Assembly: GCF_032197885.1 (NCBI RefSeq)
Contig: NZ_CP134159.1
Coordinates: forward strand, 1,116,001 to 1,180,000
Source of the DNA: Levilactobacillus namurensis
GTDB taxonomy: Bacteria > Bacillota > Bacilli > Lactobacillales > Lactobacillaceae
Direction: 5' to 3'
Length of the DNA stretch: 64,000 bases
Below the pieces are notes generated by a model. That model saw only the letters and a program-made list of their open reading frames with translations, was not told where the DNA came from and searched no databases. Positions 55,030-64,000 of this stretch are shown in pieces; the stretch's first letter is position 1; each line of letters opens with the position of its first letter. A program made the translations under genes and the position numbers.

Positions 55030-55282
55030 TTAAAGACGATGATAGAAATTAGTAGCCAGGAGAATTTGGCAGGAAGAGCGGGGCATGACTGAAACCCTGC
55101 TTCAAATTCATTCGGGTGAATTCACTTCTTGAGTTGACACCGGGATTCGGAAACGATGAATGGTGCTCCGGTGAGTGACCGTTATCACGACTGAGTGTGG
55201 GGCATTAGGATGACTAGTGCCCTGAATCAGGGTGGTACCGCGAAGCTTCGTCCCTCTTTTTAAGAGGAACGGAGCTTTTTTT
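55030..55282 (+). promoter_or_regulatory. T-box leader of pheST (Phe specifier)
   Basis: T-box core AGGGTGGTACCGCG at 55229-55242, just before the attenuator. In stem I GAA-TTC-A places the phenylalanine codon TTC at 55121-55123, the expected specifier for tRNA-Phe (GAA). The specifier choice is by pattern. Confidence 0.88.
55243..55282 (+). terminator. T-box attenuator terminator of pheST
   Basis: AAGCTTCGT-C-CCTC pairs with GAGG-A-ACGGAGCTT, then a T run. Confidence 0.8.
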
Positions 55283-55326
55283 GTGGGCATCACCAGGTGG
55301 TTGAGTAGAAATGGAGGAAAACACGG

Positions 55327-56373
55327 ATGTCGTTAAAAGAGCGATTAACGGAACTACAACAAAAAGGGTTAGCCGAAATCCAAAAGTCCCAAGACTTGAA
55401 GGATGTCAACCAGATTCGGGTCAACCTGTTGGGTAAGAAGGGTCCCATTACCGAAGTTTTACGGGGGATGCGGGATCTCGAAGCCGAAGAACGGCCTAAG
55501 GTTGGTGCGTTTGCGAACGAAGTGCGGGACAACCTGACCGCTGCGTTGGCTAAACGCCGCGAAGACCTGGAAGCAGCTGTTTTAAACGCACGCTTGGCTA
55601 AGGAAACCATTGATGTGACCTTACCAGGGACGCCGGTCGCTAAGGGTGAACCCCATGTGATCCAACAGATTATCGACCAGATCGAAGACCTCTTCTTAGG
55701 GATGGGGTACCAAGTCTTAAGTGGGCCAGAAGTCGAAGAAGATAAGTACAACTTCGAAATGATGAACTTGCCTAAGAACCACCCCGCTCGGGATATGCAA
55801 GATACGTTCTACATTACAAAGGAAATCTTGATGCGGACGCAGACGTCACCGATGCAAGCCCGGACGCTGGAGAAGCACGACTTTAGTCAGGGCCCATTGA
55901 AGATGATCTCCCCTGGTGTGGTTTATCGGCGCGACACCGACGACCCAACGCACTCCCACCAGTTCCACCAAGTGGAAGGGTTAGTGATCGACAAGCACGT
56001 GACCATGGCGGACCTCAAGGGGACGTTACAGGTCTTAGCGCATGAGTTGTTCGGAGATAAGTTCGATGTTCGGTTACGGCCAAGTTACTTCCCGTTTACG
56101 GAACCATCAGTTGAAGCGGATATTACTTGTTTCAACTGTGGTGGTAAGGGCTGCAAGGTCTGCAAGAACACGGGCTGGATCGAAGTGTTAGGTGCCGGCA
56201 TGGTCCACCCGAACGTCTTGAAGATGGCGGGCGTGAATCCCGACGTTTACGGCGGATTCGCGTTCGGGGTTGGTCCCGACCGGTTTGCCATGCTGAAGTA
56301 CGGCGTCGACGATATTCGGAACTTCTACTTGAATGATGTTCGTTTCCTGACGCAATTTACCAAGAAAGGATAG
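55327..56373 (+). CDS. pheS: phenylalanyl-tRNA synthetase alpha subunit
   Basis: A 348-residue class II catalytic subunit. An N-terminal coiled coil (about 1-90), [20 protein letters not shown] with motif 1-like sequence, RTHTSPMQ-type motif ([13 protein letters not shown]), the HQFHQVEG motif 2, and [16 protein letters not shown] motif 3. Also a zinc-like [12 protein letters not shown] insertion. ATG with TGGAGG. Ten bases before pheT. Confidence 0.97.
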   Translation: MSLKERLTELQQKGLAEIQKSQDLKDVNQIRVNLLGKKGPITEVLRGMRDLEAEERPKVGAFANEVRDNLTAALAKRREDLEAAVLNARLAKETIDVTLPGTPVAKGEPHVIQQIIDQIEDLFLGMGYQVLSGPEVEEDKYNFEMMNLPKNHPARDMQDTFYITKEILMRTQTSPMQARTLEKHDFSQGPLKMISPGVVYRRDTDDPTHSHQFHQVEGLVIDKHVTMADLKGTLQVLAHELFGDKFDVRLRPSYFPFTEPSVEADITCFNCGGKGCKVCKNTGWIEVLGAGMVHPNVLKMAGVNPDVYGGFAFGVGPDRFAMLKYGVDDIRNFYLNDVRFLTQFTKKG

Positions 56374-56382
56374 CCGCCAACG

Positions 56383-58791
56383 ATGAATATTTCTTACAAT
56401 TGGATTAAAGAATACTTGGATTTAGATGTTTCCGCAACGGATTTGGCGGAAAAAATCGAACGGACGTCGGTTGAAGTGGACAGTGTGGTTCGGCCCGCCG
56501 ACGGGTTAAAGAAGATCGTGGTAGGGCACGTGAACTCACTGGTTGCCCACCCAGATTCTGACCATCTCCACATCTGTGAAGTCGATGTAGGGGATGACCA
56601 ACCTTCACAAATCGTGTGTGGGGCTCCCAACATCGCAGCAGGTCAGAACGTGATCGTTGCGTTACCGGGGTCACGGATTGCCAACAACGTGAAGATCAAG
56701 CGCTCCAAGATGCGGGGCGTGGAATCCGATGGCATGATCTGCTCCTTACAAGAAATTGGATTCAGTGAGGATGTTGTGCCTAAGGAGTACGCTGATGGTA
56801 TCTATGTGTTACCAGCCGATGCACAACCAGGCGAACCCGTTTTCGGACTCTTAGGGATGGACGACAGTCTGATCGACTTGGATGTGACGCCTAACCGGGG
56901 AGACATGTTGAGCTTGAACGGGACGTTACGCGACTTAGCCGCAATTTATGATCAACCCGTAAAGCTGGACCAACCAGCCGTTAAGGAGGCTGGTGAGGCC
57001 ATTGCTGACCAACTGACCTTACACGTGGATGCGGCGTTAGCGCCTCAATACCGGATGCGGTTAGTCTGTGATCTGAAGATCGCCCCTAGCCCGATGTGGT
57101 TGCAGATTCGGTTATGGAACGCGGGTATTCGGCCAATCAATAACGTGGTCGATGTGACAAACTACATCATGTTGAAGTATGGTCAACCCCTACACGCCTT
57201 TGACTACGGTAAGTTTGCGGGACAGGACGTCTATGTTCGGACAGCCAATGCTGGGGAACAGTTGACGACCTTAGACGAAAATGATCACGATTTAGATCCT
57301 AAGGACATCGTGATTGCTGATGGTCAAGCGCCCATTGCGTTAGCTGGCGTGATGGGTGGTCTGTCGACCGCCATCACTGACCAGACGCACACGGTGGCCA
57401 TTGAAGCGGCGGTCTTCGAACACGACCACATCCGTAAGGCAGCGCAACGGCACCACTTACACACAGACGCGTCACAGCGGTTTGAACGCGGCATCAACCA
57501 GGCGGGTGTGCAAGATGCCTTAGACGCTGCCGCTCAGCTGATGGACGAATTAGCGAGTGGGACGGTTCAAACGGGGACGGCCGTGGGCAGTAACCAACAA
57601 CCGGACCCAGCAGTGATTCCACTGACGCTGACGCATGTGAATGCCATCTTGGGGACGGACCTCAAGCAGGCACAGGTCACGCATATTCTGGAATCATTAG
57701 GCTTTACGGTGGCTGTTGACGGGGATCAAATGACCGTCACGGTGCCAATTCGGCGCAACGATATTCATATTCCGGCCGACCTGCTGGAAGAAATTGCGCG
57801 AATCTACGGTTACGACAACATTCCAGTGACCTTGCCGACGGGACGGATGACGCAGGGACGCTTGACGCCAGCTCAGCGGTTGATGCGGGCGACCCGGCAC
57901 TCCTTAGAGGCCTTGGGCTTGAACCAAGCCATCTCGTACGCGTTGACTACGGAAGACAAAGCTAAGATGTTTATGATGCGCGCGAGTGCTCCAACTAAAT
58001 TATCTTGGCCAATGAGCGTGGATCACGCGGTCTTGCGGATGAACCTGATTACGGGCTTGTTGGACGATCTGGCCTACAACGCTGCCCGGAAGGTCAAGGA
58101 TGTTGCGTTGTACGAACAAGGACGGGTCTTCTATCGCGAGGACGGCACTGACCGGCCAAGCGAAGAAGAACACATTGCTGGTGCCATTACGGGGACGTTG
58201 ATGCCGCAGGCTTGGAACCAACCTGCCCAAGCGGTTGATTTCTATCAAGTCAAGGGAATCGTGGCAGCTTACCTGCAAGATATGGCGGTCAATGGCGAGG
58301 TCACGTATGTTCCGAACCAGGAGATGCCAGAGATGCACCCTGGACGGACCGCGGATATCTTGGTTCACGGACACCGCATTGGGTACTTGGGTGAGATTCA
58401 CCCCACGATTGCTAAGCAGTTCAAGATCGGGACGACCTACGTCTTTGAATTGAACCTGCAAGCGATTATTGAGATGCCTAAGCAGGAGGACCAATACGAC
58501 GTGATTTCGCGGTACCCTGCGATTACGCGTGATATTGCCATGCTGGTAGACGATGAGGTGACCAACGAACAAATCGTCAACTTGATTGAGAAGCGGGGCG
58601 GCGCTTACTTGCAGTCCGTCAAACTGTTTGACGTTTATGCTGGGGTTAAGGTGCCTAAGGGCAAGAAGTCCTTGGCTTACACGCTGACCTACCAAGACAA
58701 GCACGCCACTTTAGTGGATGATGCCGTTAACCAGGCCTTTGCGAAGGTTACGAAGCGCTTGGAAGATGAACTGGGAGCAGAGATTCGCTAG
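56383..58791 (+). CDS. pheT: phenylalanyl-tRNA synthetase beta subunit
   Basis: An 802-residue beta subunit with an N-terminal tRNA-binding EMAP/OB domain (VVGHVNSLVAHPDSDHLHIC), B3/B4 editing and B5 domains, and a C-terminal FDX-ACB anticodon-binding domain (about 705-802). ATG with AGGATAG. Translated with pheS as the alpha2-beta2 enzyme. Confidence 0.97.
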   Translation: MNISYNWIKEYLDLDVSATDLAEKIERTSVEVDSVVRPADGLKKIVVGHVNSLVAHPDSDHLHICEVDVGDDQPSQIVCGAPNIAAGQNVIVALPGSRIANNVKIKRSKMRGVESDGMICSLQEIGFSEDVVPKEYADGIYVLPADAQPGEPVFGLLGMDDSLIDLDVTPNRGDMLSLNGTLRDLAAIYDQPVKLDQPAVKEAGEAIADQLTLHVDAALAPQYRMRLVCDLKIAPSPMWLQIRLWNAGIRPINNVVDVTNYIMLKYGQPLHAFDYGKFAGQDVYVRTANAGEQLTTLDENDHDLDPKDIVIADGQAPIALAGVMGGLSTAITDQTHTVAIEAAVFEHDHIRKAAQRHHLHTDASQRFERGINQAGVQDALDAAAQLMDELASGTVQTGTAVGSNQQPDPAVIPLTLTHVNAILGTDLKQAQVTHILESLGFTVAVDGDQMTVTVPIRRNDIHIPADLLEEIARIYGYDNIPVTLPTGRMTQGRLTPAQRLMRATRHSLEALGLNQAISYALTTEDKAKMFMMRASAPTKLSWPMSVDHAVLRMNLITGLLDDLAYNAARKVKDVALYEQGRVFYREDGTDRPSEEEHIAGAITGTLMPQAWNQPAQAVDFYQVKGIVAAYLQDMAVNGEVTYVPNQEMPEMHPGRTADILVHGHRIGYLGEIHPTIAKQFKIGTTYVFELNLQAIIEMPKQEDQYDVISRYPAITRDIAMLVDDEVTNEQIVNLIEKRGGAYLQSVKLFDVYAGVKVPKGKKSLAYTLTYQDKHATLVDDAVNQAFAKVTKRLEDELGAEIR

Positions 58792-58801
58792 ACAAGTACG
58801 G

Positions 58802-58834
58802 AGCGTGGACGACCAAGTCGTTCGCGCTTTTTGT
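58802..58834 (+). terminator. terminator of pheST
   Basis: AGCG...ACGAC pairs with GTCGT...CGCT, followed by TTTTTG. Confidence 0.65.
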
Positions 58835-58899
58835 TGAAGGTAAACATTACATTTTTATCAAAGTGGTACTTGCTGGTTTTCGTAGCCCCTGAAGTTCTG

Positions 58900-58905
58900 T
58901 ATAAT
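58900..58905 (+). promoter_or_regulatory. -10 element of mltG
   Basis: TATAAT 35 bases before the start; the -35 hexamer (TTTTCG at 17 bases) is weak. Confidence 0.5.
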
Positions 58906-58939
58906 ATAGGGGATTATGGCATAGAACGGAGGAAACAAG

Positions 58940-60076
58940 TTGGATAATGGCACAGATCCCACGCCGTCACGACAGGTTCGAGGGCCCAAGCGAACCTCTT
59001 TCGGACGGCGAATCATGATTGGGGTGGCCAGCTTATTGGTCATCCTGGCGGTAGCAATCGGCATTATTGGGTATCATTACTTTCAGTCGGCGCTGAAGCC
59101 ACTGGATGCCAGTAACGATAATGTGGTTCAGGTGAACGTGCCGATGGGCGCGACGTCAAATAAAATCGGGCAGATTCTGCAGGATAAAAAAGTGGTCAAG
59201 AGTGGGATGGTCTTTAACTACTATGTAAAGTCCCATAAGTTCACGAACTTTCGGGCGGGCTACTATCAGTTGAAGCCATCGATGACCCTGAACACGATCG
59301 CCAAGCGACTGCAAATGGGTGGTTCGGCAGAACCTATCCAGAGTACGGCTGGTAAGGTGCTGGTTCGAGAAGGCGAAACGGTTGATCAATTAGCCGCGGA
59401 GATCCCGATTCAAACGGACTTTACCAAAAAAGAATTCCTGAGCTTGATGAAGAGTCCAAGCTTCTTCAACCAATTAGCGGCGAAGTATCCTCGTTTGTTA
59501 AGTTCGGCGAAGCAGGCTAAGAATGTTCGGTATCGCTTAGAGGGCTACTTGGCTCCAGCCACGTATCAGGCAGGGAAAAAGATGACCTTGAAGCAGTTGA
59601 TTACCGAGATGGTGGCCAAGATGGACCAGAACCTACAGAGTCATTACCGGACCATCAAGAAGCAGAAGTTAACGGTTCAAGAGACGTTGACGTTAGCTTC
59701 CCTGGTTGAACGCGAAGGGGTCACACAGAAAGACCGGGACAAGATTGCCGGGGTCTTTTTGAACCGAATTGATGCGAACATGGCCTTACAATCGGATATT
59801 GCGGTTCAGTATGCGTTGAAGACCACTAAAAAGTCATTGACTTATAAGGACCTCAAGGTAAAATCACCATATAACCTTTACGTTCATACCGGTTTCGGTC
59901 CCGGACCGTTCGATAGTCCGAGTGTCTCGTCGATCAAGGCGGTGCTGCACCCGAGTGCGCGGAATAAGGACTACTATTACTTTATTGCGAACACCAAGAC
60001 CGGCAAAGTTTACTTCTCAAAGACCTATGATCAGCACCAAGCGTTGACCAGTTCACTGGCTAGCGACAATAAATAA
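58940..60076 (+). CDS. mltG: endolytic transglycosylase MltG
   Basis: A 378-residue YceG/MltG with a basic cytoplasmic N-terminus, one membrane helix (about 28-50) and an extracellular LysM-like plus catalytic domain. The active-site Glu is in [20 protein letters not shown]; the [21 protein letters not shown] stretch is typical. It cuts nascent glycan strands. TTG 58940 has GGAGG seven bases upstream. Confidence 0.93.
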   Translation: MDNGTDPTPSRQVRGPKRTSFGRRIMIGVASLLVILAVAIGIIGYHYFQSALKPLDASNDNVVQVNVPMGATSNKIGQILQDKKVVKSGMVFNYYVKSHKFTNFRAGYYQLKPSMTLNTIAKRLQMGGSAEPIQSTAGKVLVREGETVDQLAAEIPIQTDFTKKEFLSLMKSPSFFNQLAAKYPRLLSSAKQAKNVRYRLEGYLAPATYQAGKKMTLKQLITEMVAKMDQNLQSHYRTIKKQKLTVQETLTLASLVEREGVTQKDRDKIAGVFLNRIDANMALQSDIAVQYALKTTKKSLTYKDLKVKSPYNLYVHTGFGPGPFDSPSVSSIKAVLHPSARNKDYYYFIANTKTGKVYFSKTYDQHQALTSSLASDNK

Positions 60077-60092
60077 AGGATGGCGACAAAAG

Positions 60093-60764
60093 TTGGCAGA
60101 TAAGAAACGACCAATCATCATTGGAGTTACCGGGGGTTCCGGAAGTGGGAAGACGACCGTTAGTCGGGCGATTTTTAATCAATTAGTGGGTCATTCCATT
60201 ATGATCTTACAACAGGACTCCTACTATAAGGATCAAGCAGAAATGACCATGGAACAACGGAAAGCGGTCAATTACGACCATCCTTTGACGTTTGACACGG
60301 ATCTGCTGGTTGATCAGTTAAAGCAACTTTTACGCTACGAACCCATTGAAAAGCCGGTCTATGACTACAACTTGTTTACGCGAAGCGATGAGACCATCCA
60401 CCAGGAACCACGCGACGTGATTATTTTGGAAGGAATTTTGATTCTGGATGATGAACGGTTACGGGACTTAATGGATATTAAGGTCTTCGTTGATACGGAT
60501 GACGATATTCGGATTATCCGCCGGATTCAACGGGATATGAATGAACGGGACCGTTCTTTGGAATCCGTCATCAGCCAGTACCTGAAGACGGTGAAGCCGA
60601 TGTACCATCAATTTGTGGAACCAACGAAGCGCTATGCCGACATAATCGTACCAGAAGGTGGTGAGAACCAAGTGGCCATCGACTTATTGGTCACGAAGAT
60701 TCGGGCCATCTTAGAAGCGCATGGGAATAAAGAAGTTTTTGACAATCCCGACACGACCATTTAA
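60093..60764 (+). CDS. udk: uridine kinase
   Basis: A 223-residue pyrimidine salvage kinase: Walker [15 protein letters not shown] (about 11-24), [16 protein letters not shown], and the [17 protein letters not shown] lid. TTG start at 60093; AAAGGA lies 12 bases upstream. Follows mltG by 16 bases and is probably co-transcribed. Confidence 0.94.
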   Translation: MADKKRPIIIGVTGGSGSGKTTVSRAIFNQLVGHSIMILQQDSYYKDQAEMTMEQRKAVNYDHPLTFDTDLLVDQLKQLLRYEPIEKPVYDYNLFTRSDETIHQEPRDVIILEGILILDDERLRDLMDIKVFVDTDDDIRIIRRIQRDMNERDRSLESVISQYLKTVKPMYHQFVEPTKRYADIIVPEGGENQVAIDLLVTKIRAILEAHGNKEVFDNPDTTI

Positions 60765-60860
60765 GATGATGGGGTTAGCTGTATCGGCCTAGTCCGTATT
60801 ATGGACGGGGCGTGAGAGTATCGACTCAGTAAAAATAATAGAGAAAAAGGGGTGGCCATT

Positions 60861-61334
60861 GTGGCAGAAGATAAAATGTATCCAATGACTGAAGAAGGTA
60901 AGGAAAAGCTTCAGGCTGAACTGGAAGACTTGAAGACGGTTCAACGGCCTAAGGTAATTGAACGCATCAAGATTGCGCGGTCTTACGGTGACCTTTCAGA
61001 AAATTCTGAATACGAATCAGCTAAGGACGAACAAAGTATGTTGGAAACCCGGATCAGCACGGTTGAACGGATGATTCAATACGCGCAGATCATTGATAAC
61101 GAGGGAACCGATAAGGACGAAATCAGTGTTGGGAAGAAGGTCACTTTCCAAGAAGGCGATGATGATCCCGAAGAATACACCATCGTCGGTGCGGCTGAAG
61201 CGGATCCGATGGCGGGAAAGATCTCTAACGATTCCCCAATTGCTAAGGGGCTGTTAGGACACCGGGTCGGCGAGAACGTGACGTTCCCTACGCCAGGTGG
61301 CGATGTGACGGTCAAGGTTTTGGCAGTCGACTAA
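60861..61334 (+). CDS. greA: transcription elongation factor GreA
   Basis: A 157-residue GreA, exactly the usual length: N-terminal coiled coil with the acidic tip [15 protein letters not shown] (catalytic Asp/Glu), then the C-terminal globular domain ([18 protein letters not shown]). GTG at 60861 has AAAGGGG eight bases upstream; the GTG nine bases earlier is in that site. Confidence 0.96.
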   Translation: MAEDKMYPMTEEGKEKLQAELEDLKTVQRPKVIERIKIARSYGDLSENSEYESAKDEQSMLETRISTVERMIQYAQIIDNEGTDKDEISVGKKVTFQEGDDDPEEYTIVGAAEADPMAGKISNDSPIAKGLLGHRVGENVTFPTPGGDVTVKVLAVD

Positions 61335-61353
61335 AGTCAATAGAATATCATTT

Positions 61354-61386
61354 AACCGGACGACTAAGTGGTGGTCCGGTTTTTTA
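61354..61386 (+). terminator. terminator of greA
   Basis: AACCGGAC/GTCCGGTT stem followed by TTTT. Confidence 0.85.
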
Positions 61387-61436
61387 GTAGCGTGGGCCCC
61401 CAATCTAATTGTGAACAATATAATTAGGGATTCTAC

Positions 61437-61466
61437 TTGCCATTAACGGGGCGTTCATGTTATAAA
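61437..61466 (+). promoter_or_regulatory. promoter of the HesB-like gene
   Basis: TTGCCA, 18 bases, TATAAA, about 50 bases before the ATG. Confidence 0.55.
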
Positions 61467-61514
61467 GGTAGTTGAAAACGGATTCATAGTCTGGTTAAGA
61501 GGAGTTCTGGTAAA

Positions 61515-61817
61515 ATGAAAATTACGGTAACGGATAGAGCAAGTCAGTGGTTCCGCGAGGATATGGGGATGACGGGTCGTGGGATCCGCTTCTTCGGTAA
61601 AGTTTACGGGAAGACGCCAGTTCACCAAGGCTTTTCATTGGGGATGACGCCAGACGACCATCCACGCGATCCGGTTGTGACCATGACCAAGGATGACGTC
61701 ACCTACTACATCACGGAAGGGGACGAATGGTTCTTTGTCGGGTACGACTTGACCATTGAATACGACCCTAAGACCGATGGCCCAACCTATGTTTATACCG
61801 AGAATGGCGAATTATAG
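61515..61817 (+). CDS. HesB/YadR/YfhF-like protein without cysteines
   Basis: A 100-residue protein resembling the HesB-like group annotated as Fe-S biogenesis (KITVTDRASQWFRE at the start, then GIRFFGKVYG). It has no cysteine at all, so it cannot hold a cluster in the way A-type carriers do. This is known for several such proteins in lactobacilli; the function is unknown. ATG with AGAGGAG. Single gene. Confidence 0.8.
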   Translation: MKITVTDRASQWFREDMGMTGRGIRFFGKVYGKTPVHQGFSLGMTPDDHPRDPVVTMTKDDVTYYITEGDEWFFVGYDLTIEYDPKTDGPTYVYTENGEL

Positions 61818-61899
61818 ACCAGCATCAGAGTACTTGTGAGACCCGTTTTCACGGCAACGTTCAAACGTATTTCATCACAGTTAAAAATACCAAGCTTAG

Positions 61900-61985
61900 A
61901 GGCATAGCAGTTACCCAATGGGGGGAGCTCCTATGCCCCAAACTTTTCCTCATAAAATGTTGAATTCATCAGATTGCTATTGATG
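61900..61985. other. structured intergenic region
   Basis: GGCATAG/CTATGCC (about 61902-61937, long loop) and TTCATCA/TGATGA (about 61965-61985) inverted repeats lie between the HesB-like gene and the next terminator. No coding potential seen. Role unknown. Confidence 0.35.
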
Positions 61986-61989
61986 AGAC

Positions 61990-62029
61990 GTCGAAAAGGG
62001 GCCCCCCAGCGTTGGCTGGAGGGCCCCTT
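61990..62029 (-). terminator. terminator of the yfhO-like gene
   Basis: AAGGGGCCC-TC-CAGC stem of 14 pairs with one mismatch (61996-62010 with 62015-62029), then TTTTCG on the minus strand. Confidence 0.85.
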
Positions 62030-62044
62030 CTTAGATCTGGTAGA

Positions 62045-64000
62045 TTAGCGGCGCCGGTGATGGTCGTTAGCGGGACGTGGCCGGTGACGGCGATGTTGTC
62101 CCCACCAGACCACGCTGACCACTAACAAGGTCAGTGTGCTGATCAAGAGCCCCAGGTTCAGCATTGGCGGCCAATAACTGAGCTTGACATGGTTGGTCCC
62201 TTTGCGTAACTTGACGGCGTTGAACATGCCTAAGGTCTTGTAAACCTTAGCGGAGTGACCGTTAACCGTGGCATGCCACCCGGCAGCGTACGGAATCGAC
62301 GTGTTGAGCACTTGGTGAGCCGTGGTGGCGGTCACAGTACCGTCAAAGGACCGCTGACTATGCTGAGTCAGTTGCCAAGGGTGCTGCTGCAGCTGCGTGG
62401 TCGCTTGCTTGAATTGTGCCGTCTGCAGCCGGTAAAGTGTGAAGTTCTCGAGCCATAATGAGCTCTTCTTGAGTTGAATGGTCAACTTGAGGGTCTTGCC
62501 CTTCGCGTGATCGGCGACACTTACCAGAATAGTATTGCGGTAAGTCTTGTATTGATTTAGTGGCTGACCATTTAGAATGAAGGTGGCATTGTCGGGATTG
62601 ACCGTTGAACCGAAGGTCAGGTAGTAAGCATCGTTAGTGGCAGGCTTGATGGTCAACGTGATGCTGGCCGGCTTCACCAGGTTCTTCTTTTGCAGAATGG
62701 CGCCGGTGATTTTAGTCTGCTGGTTGATGTTTTGGAACGTGACCTGGTTGAAGTTTTCCACTTGATACAGGTGTTTATCCTGAGCATTACCAGTCAGGGC
62801 CGCGACCCAATTGGCTTGGTATTGTGCTGGGTCGGCGGTGCCGTTCTTTAGCGTTAGAATCTGATCACTGGCCGCGTAGCCAATCGGTAACGCGTAAGGA
62901 TTCTGGTAAGTCGTTGCCCAGTGGTCCTGACGAACCGGACGGTAGGACGCTAAGTCGGCCTTATTGGTACTGGCGGGAAGCATGTTGGACCCAGCCAACG
63001 CCCCCGATAATTGCTTTTGTTGGAAGTAGTACTTCATGTTCAGCAAGGAGTCCGTGACTAAGGTTCCGTTACTGTATTCCACGAACCCGTCACCATCAGG
63101 ACTCCCAATGTGTCCCATGAATGTTGGTGTGGCTTTGGGCAGTGCCGAAGAGAAGACGGAGCCGCCGTTAAAGCCGGTCTGGAAGGCGTCCCCTTTGGTG
63201 CGCAGGAAGGTCTTTCCCATCCGGTAGAAGCCTTGATCGTGGGCTTGGGTCTTATCTACCAAGCGTTGCAATTCGTTGGTGTAGTTGGCATACTCCGATT
63301 GGGAAACGTAGCTGATATTGTTCAGGGATAAGAAGGCGTTGGCGGTGACTTCAGTGACTCCGACCACGAATAACATCAGGGGATAGAGCCAGTGTTTACG
63401 AATCGGCAATGCGTAGATCAGTAAGGCTAAGACCACGAAGAGTGCGCCTAACCAGAAGGCGTTACTGTGGAGGAAGGAAAACTTCTTGAGGTTTTCCCCC
63501 ACGTAGAAGCAACCGCCGGCAACGACCACCGTGACCAGAGCAATCGCAATCGGACCGGGTTGAAAATCAGCCGTCAAGGTTTGGGCGGCTAACCAGATCA
63601 GCCAGAACCCGACAATAAAGGAGAACCGGTAAGGGTACCAGACGGGAAATTGGCCCGCGTGCCAGAGCAGGTCCAGGGGTTGTACACACAATGACGCTGC
63701 CAGAAAGAGCGTGATGATTCCGGCGGTGAGGCGACTACGTAGGGTTTGCCGACGATCCACCAAGAAAAAGAGTGCTCCTAAAACGGCGATTGCCCCGACA
63801 AAGAGGTTGGCCGTTCCACTCGGCATCTGGTCGAAGTTAAACGTGCCCATGAAGAACTTGGCCAGCATCTTGGGTGGGAAGAATTCAAACTTCCACTTGA
63901 ACGACGTCACCGTGTATTGGGCCTTACTCTGGGTCAAGGACCACCAGGTTGGGAGTAGGACCACTGCGGCCAATAGCCCGCTAGTCAACGAGCCTAGGGC
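62045..64000 (-). CDS. YfhO family membrane protein, partial (N-terminus beyond the right edge)
   Basis: The frame remains open to the window edge; 651 codons of the C-terminal part are visible. At least six hydrophobic helices come first, then a large extracellular region (FYRMGKTFLRTKGDAFQTGF, GGSVFSSALP, MKYYFQQKQL) typical of YfhO, and a final membrane helix with an Arg/His-rich tail. YfhO-type GT-C-like proteins take part in adding sugars to lipoteichoic acid or related polymers in Bacillus and Listeria. Functional assignment is by family only. Confidence 0.85.
   Translation of the reverse strand, partial: ALGSLTSGLLAAVVLLPTWWSLTQSKAQYTVTSFKWKFEFFPPKMLAKFFMGTFNFDQMPSGTANLFVGAIAVLGALFFLVDRRQTLRSRLTAGIITLFLAASLCVQPLDLLWHAGQFPVWYPYRFSFIVGFWLIWLAAQTLTADFQPGPIAIALVTVVVAGGCFYVGENLKKFSFLHSNAFWLGALFVVLALLIYALPIRKHWLYPLMLFVVGVTEVTANAFLSLNNISYVSQSEYANYTNELQRLVDKTQAHDQGFYRMGKTFLRTKGDAFQTGFNGGSVFSSALPKATPTFMGHIGSPDGDGFVEYSNGTLVTDSLLNMKYYFQQKQLSGALAGSNMLPASTNKADLASYRPVRQDHWATTYQNPYALPIGYAASDQILTLKNGTADPAQYQANWVAALTGNAQDKHLYQVENFNQVTFQNINQQTKITGAILQKKNLVKPASITLTIKPATNDAYYLTFGSTVNPDNATFILNGQPLNQYKTYRNTILVSVADHAKGKTLKLTIQLKKSSLWLENFTLYRLQTAQFKQATTQLQQHPWQLTQHSQRSFDGTVTATTAHQVLNTSIPYAAGWHATVNGHSAKVYKTLGMFNAVKLRKGTNHVKLSYWPPMLNLGLLISTLTLLVVSVVWWGQHRRHRPRPANDHHRRR

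Noticed and set aside
58000..58704. Antisense open frame of 234 codons inside pheT
   Set aside because: Same reason; it ends inside pheT with no promoter or ribosome binding site.
60780..60810. GTCC/GGAC hairpin between udk and greA
   Set aside because: Short stem and no T run; not a convincing terminator.

Overview
The window is an ordinary stretch of core chromosome from a low-to-mid GC Gram-positive of the family Lactobacillaceae. The obligate signs are T-box controlled aminoacyl-tRNA synthetases, strong AAGGAGG ribosome binding sites, many TTG and GTG starts, PepV, Spx/MecA, and a cell-surface protein with DUF5776-like lactobacillar repeats. Codon use (CGG for Arg, GTC and ACG common) suggests a higher-GC member such as a Levilactobacillus relative, but I cannot fix the species. 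The order of many genes matches Bacillus subtilis blocks: ytqB-leuS, ytgP-ytzG-pepV, ytpP-ytpR-sftA-murC, polA-mutM-coaE-nrdR-dnaB-dnaI-thrS-infC-rpmI-rplT, yqeGH-yhbY-nadD-yqeK-rsfS-yqeM, and pheST.

Layout. 1-1032: eleven tRNA genes (Met, Ser, fMet, Asp, Phe, Gly, Ile, Ser, Glu, fMet, Asp) ending in a terminator; the fMet-Asp pair is duplicated. 1.3-8.1 kb: small genes and single-gene units, including a DUF2075 ATPase, an HmoB/TRAP-like protein, an MBL hydrolase, spx, mecA, an SDR, mnmM and a PAP2 phosphatase. 8.2-17.9 kb: T-box/leuS, a membrane-anchored flavodoxin-like oxidoreductase, a MurJ/YtgP flippase followed by a pseudouridine-synthase-like protein, nnrD, pepV and a universal stress protein. 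18-20.6 kb: a PepSY-like membrane protein and a secreted wall protein interrupted by an in-frame stop. 20.7-28.3 kb: ytpP-ytpR-sftA-murC, a DUF2785 protein and a Bax-inhibitor-like membrane protein.

28.5-39.4 kb is an information-processing block: DNA polymerase I and its repair and CoA neighbours, the NrdR repressor, the primosome loaders DnaB and DnaI, T-box/thrS, and infC-rpmI-rplT behind a long structured leader. 39.6-46.0 kb is a tightly packed, partly overlapping ribosome-assembly and RNA-modification operon (yqeG, yqeH, yhbY, nadD, yqeK, rsfS, yqeM, tmcAL), then yceD-rpmF from a consensus promoter. 46.1-54.6 kb holds an ABC exporter with a Fur-like palindrome in its promoter, a zinc alcohol dehydrogenase, a two-component system, YidC, acylphosphatase, a TrmH-type rRNA methyltransferase, an HD-domain protein and an HxlR regulator. 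55-64 kb: T-box/pheST, mltG, udk, greA, a cysteine-less HesB-like protein, and the C-terminal part of a YfhO membrane protein running off the right edge.

I found no CRISPR array, prophage, insertion sequence or defence island, and no convincing new multi-gene system. The observations most worth a second look are: a pseudouridine-synthase homologue that has lost its catalytic aspartate; three genes that look disrupted (two by one-base losses in A-tracts, one by a TGA codon in a surface protein); the non-AUG start of infC; and the palindromic operator at the ABC exporter.
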